Part shown: piece by piece, positions 61,306-64,000 of the stretch | Numbering within the stretch: the first letter of the stretch is position 1 | Layout of the letters: every line of letters begins with the position of its first letter | From: Flavobacterium sp. ENC | GTDB taxonomy: Bacteria > Bacteroidota > Bacteroidia > Flavobacteriales > Flavobacteriaceae | DNA: 64,000 nucleotides | NCBI RefSeq assembly: GCF_020991415.1 | Contig: NZ_JAJMOY010000010.1 | Location: 78,730 to 142,729 of the forward strand | Direction: 5' to 3' | Translations under genes and position numbers: made by a program | Notes under the pieces: generated by a model | Told to the model about the DNA's origin: nothing | Database searches by the model: none | The model's input: the letters and a program-made list of their open reading frames with translations, nothing else

Positions 61306-63604
61306 CCATATAGAAACACGTTATATCCGGTATTTTATAGTGCTGTCCTTATTTTTTGTTTTTGGATGCAGTAATACGAAATACCTGCCGGAAGGTGAAT
61401 TGCTGTATACAGGAGGTTCTGTGACCGTAAAAGATTCCATGATAAAAAAGAAAGATAGAAAAGCACTCGAGAAAGAACTGGAAGGCTTACTTCGTCCCAA
61501 ACCAAATAAACAGATCTTTGGGTTAAAACCTAAACTCTGGATCTACAATATTGCAGGAGAACCTAAAAAACAGAAAGGAATCCGATACTGGCTGCGAAAT
61601 ACGGTAGGGGAACCGCCGGTACTTTTCAGTAAGGTCGATCTGGATTATAATGCATCCGTTTTGCGAAATTTCACCGAAAATCGTGGTTATTTCAAAACCA
61701 GGGTAAGTGCTGATTCTACCGTAAGAAACAAAAGGGTGACAGCCGAATATACCGTGACTCCTAAAAAACAATACATTATCAAAAGTGTTACTTTTCCAGA
61801 TGATTCGCTGAAAATGTCCAAAATTATTGCCAGATCAGCCAGAAGAAGTCTGCTGAAAGTTGGCAAACCCTATGATCTGGATCTTATTAAAGCCGAAAGA
61901 GAACGAATCGATGCACGACTGAAAGAAAAAGGATATTACTATTTTAATCCCGATTATATTCTGGCCAAAGTAGACAGCAGCAAAGGCGATCATGAAGTTA
62001 AAATCAGGCTGGTCATCAAAGACGAAGCACCGGCAAAAGCACTGACAGCGTATAAGATTGGTAATATATTTGTTTATCCGAATTATTCCTTGTCCAATGA
62101 CAGTGTCGTTTATCGCAAAAGAGATATCAAACAATACAATGATTTTACGATTATAGATACCGCAGATACTTTTAAACCAAGGGTTTTTGACAGGACGATT
62201 TATTTTAAAAAAGGAGATTTGTATAACAGGAAAGACCACAATCTGACTCTAAACCGTTTTGTAAATCTCGGAACTTTTAATTTCGTTAAAAACGAATTTA
62301 GGGAATCAGACAGTATACCAAAGACTTTAGATTCGTATTATTACCTGACGCTTTTGCCTAAGAAATTTATTCGTGTTGAGGTTTTGGGAAAAACCAATTC
62401 AGCGAGTTATACCGGAACCGAAATTAATGTCAACTGGAACAACAGAAACTTCTTTCGCGGTGCTGAATTGTTTACCGTATCTGTTTTTGGAGGCGCTGAT
62501 TTTCAGCTTTCAGGAAAGAACAGCGGGAAGAATATTTTTAAACTCGGTGCAGAAACCAGCCTTACGTGGCCAAGGTTTATTACACCCTTTCATATTCAGG
62601 GAAACAGCGAATTCGTGCCAAGGACCAAAGCTACCCTTCGCTATGAATATCAGAACAGAACGCAATTGTATGCGTTGAATTCGTTTAATACATCATTCGG
62701 ATATCTGTGGAAAGAAAACATTCGCAAAGAGCATCAGTTGAATGTTATTGATGTGACCTATGTAAGTCCCAATCATGTAACCGATGAATATCTGGCCGAT
62801 ATTGCAGAAGATCAGGCATTGGGAAAAGTAATCGAAAAACAATTGATTTTTGGGCCTACCTATTCGTTTACTTACACCAATACGATGCAAAAGCGTAAAA
62901 AAAATACGTTTTATTTTAATGGGGAATTAGATTTGGCCGGAAATATTACCGGACTGGTTACAGGCGCCAACATCAAAAAAGATAATGTAAAAAATATATT
63001 TGATGTTCCGTTTAGTCAATATGTGAAAGTAAAAACGGATTTAAGGCATTACTTAAAATTAGGAAAAGAAAGCGAATTGGCCAGCAGGGTGATTCTCGGT
63101 GTTGGATATGCATACGGAAACTCCAATGCACTTCCGACATCCAAACAATTTGTAGTTGGAGGAACCAATAGTATTCGTGCTTTCAGGGCAAGATCGCTGG
63201 GCCCGGGAAGCTATAAGGCAGAAGTCACTGCAAATGATTATGTGCCGGATCAGTCTGCCGATTTAAAACTGGAATTTAATACCGAATACCGCGCAAAACT
63301 TTTTAGTATTGTAAGAGGAGCGATATTTGTAGATGCCGGTAATATCTGGCTTTTGCATAATGATCCAAACCGTCCGGGTGCAGAAATCACTAAAGATTTC
63401 ATGAAACAGCTTGCGGTGGGAGCAGGAGCGGGATTGCGTTTTGATCTGTCTTTCCTGGTGTTGAGAACCGATTTGGCTTTTCCGTTACGAGTTCCGTACC
63501 TTCCTGAAGGGCAGCGATGGGTGATTGACGATATCAACTTCGGAAGCGGCCCCTGGAGAAAAGAAAATCTGATTCTGAATATTGCGATAGGATATCCTTT
63601 TTAA
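61289..63604 (+). CDS. tamL: BamA/TamA-family outer-membrane protein, TamL-type lipoprotein
   Basis: 771 residues. The N-terminus ends in a lipobox (LSLFFVFGCSNTKYLPEGE, Cys27), so it is lipidated, as described for the Bacteroidota TamA relative. POTRA-like repeats occupy about 40-330 (VTVKDSMIKKKDRKALEKEL, DYNASVLRNFTENRGYFKTR, IDARLKEKGYYYFNPDYILA). A 16-strand BamA-type barrel follows, with the RSIRAFR-type signature NSIRAFRARSLGPGSY (about 628-643) and terminal LRVPYLPEGQRW, LILNIAIGYPF. It overlaps tamB by 17 nt, so the pair is translationally coupled. Confidence 0.92.
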   Translation: MSKKHSHIETRYIRYFIVLSLFFVFGCSNTKYLPEGELLYTGGSVTVKDSMIKKKDRKALEKELEGLLRPKPNKQIFGLKPKLWIYNIAGEPKKQKGIRYWLRNTVGEPPVLFSKVDLDYNASVLRNFTENRGYFKTRVSADSTVRNKRVTAEYTVTPKKQYIIKSVTFPDDSLKMSKIIARSARRSLLKVGKPYDLDLIKAERERIDARLKEKGYYYFNPDYILAKVDSSKGDHEVKIRLVIKDEAPAKALTAYKIGNIFVYPNYSLSNDSVVYRKRDIKQYNDFTIIDTADTFKPRVFDRTIYFKKGDLYNRKDHNLTLNRFVNLGTFNFVKNEFRESDSIPKTLDSYYYLTLLPKKFIRVEVLGKTNSASYTGTEINVNWNNRNFFRGAELFTVSVFGGADFQLSGKNSGKNIFKLGAETSLTWPRFITPFHIQGNSEFVPRTKATLRYEYQNRTQLYALNSFNTSFGYLWKENIRKEHQLNVIDVTYVSPNHVTDEYLADIAEDQALGKVIEKQLIFGPTYSFTYTNTMQKRKKNTFYFNGELDLAGNITGLVTGANIKKDNVKNIFDVPFSQYVKVKTDLRHYLKLGKESELASRVILGVGYAYGNSNALPTSKQFVVGGTNSIRAFRARSLGPGSYKAEVTANDYVPDQSADLKLEFNTEYRAKLFSIVRGAIFVDAGNIWLLHNDPNRPGAEITKDFMKQLAVGAGAGLRFDLSFLVLRTDLAFPLRVPYLPEGQRWVIDDINFGSGPWRKENLILNIAIGYPF

Positions 63605-64000
63605 AGTTTTTTTTCCGCTACGAATTTTTTTAGCCACGAATTACACAAATTAACACGAATTTCAACTGTTGAAATTTATCAATCAACACAAAGCACAGAT
63701 TAGTGGAAATTCGTGCCATTCGTGGCCAAAAAAAGATTCCAGAATGTTTTTGCTGCGAATTAAGCGAATTAACACGAATTAGCGCGGTTGGAATTTATCA
63801 ATCAACACAAAGCACAGATTAGTGGAAATTCGTGCCATTCTTGGCCAAAGAAAGATTCCAGAATGTTTTTGCTGCGAATTACGCGAATTAACACGAATTA
63901 GCGCGGTTGGAATTTATCAATCAACACAAAGTATAGATTAGTGGAAATTCGTGCCATTCGTGGCCAAAAAAGATTCCAGAATGTTTTTGCTGCGAATTAC
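63605..64000. repeat. tandem 118/119-bp repeat of cacgaatt stuttered palindromes
   Basis: Units share agattccagaatgtttttgc at about 63741, 63860 and 63978 (spacings 119 and 118). Each has gcgaattaacacgaattagc on the left and gtggaaattcgtgccattcg on the right, an inverted repeat with stuttered acgaatt words. The array runs off the window. The first, diverged unit begins directly after the tamL stop. Confidence 0.8.

Overview
The window looks like a chromosomal segment of a Flavobacterium-type member of the Bacteroidota. This rests on several things: the low G+C, the -7 promoter boxes of the TAnnTTTG type, the tRNAs without an encoded CCA, and the families present (GSCFA protein, GxxExxY protein, DUF2490, DUF4269, SusC-type/TonB receptors, PorT-like barrels, lipoproteins with Bacteroidota lipoboxes, and a TamB/TamL pair). 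No species can be named from the sequence alone.

Region 1 (1-4.7 kb) is the end of a polymorphic-toxin locus. It holds a partial Rhs protein with a variable C-terminus, a small membrane protein placed as its immunity protein, two decayed copies of that toxin tail and one of the immunity gene, an orphan immunity-like gene, a second 5'-truncated Rhs core with another C-terminus and another membrane immunity protein, a frameshifted CDI-immunity-like gene, and a lipoprotein. Region 2 (4.8-6.85 kb) has truC. It also has a striking array: an intact initiator tRNA-fMet followed, in its direction of transcription, by three tandem 369-bp units, each made of a hairpin, an 84-aa GIY-YIG nuclease gene and a 3' fragment of the same tRNA.

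Region 3 (7-18.9 kb) is mostly ordinary. It contains DUF4269, a GT39-type glycosyltransferase, a GH130 protein, an exported Ppx/GppA-like protein, an exported GH75-like protein, tRNA-Glu, an acyltransferase, a beta-barrel, an AraC regulator and a TrmH methylase. Region 4 (19-31.9 kb) is accessory: small membrane proteins, two fibre-like secreted proteins, a long YD/Rhs pair whose second member ends in a JAMM-like domain, and a lipoprotein immunity candidate. It is closed by a second, uninterrupted tRNA-fMet.

Region 5 (32-64 kb) is mainly housekeeping and envelope functions: era, der, outer-membrane receptors, an Rrf2 regulator, two TPM proteins with LemA, a MerR regulator with an M23 peptidase, alaS, an ABC exporter, GxxExxY, GSCFA, and a tamB-tamL operon. 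Intergenic spaces carry several unrelated families of quasi-palindromic repeats built from short stuttered words, two of them tandemly amplified (54 kb and the right end).

The most unusual item is the tRNA-fMet/GIY-YIG tandem array: it looks like a minimal tRNA-targeting mobile element, with an uninterrupted tRNA-fMet locus in the same window for comparison. The decayed Rhs cassette array and the stuttered inverted repeats come next.
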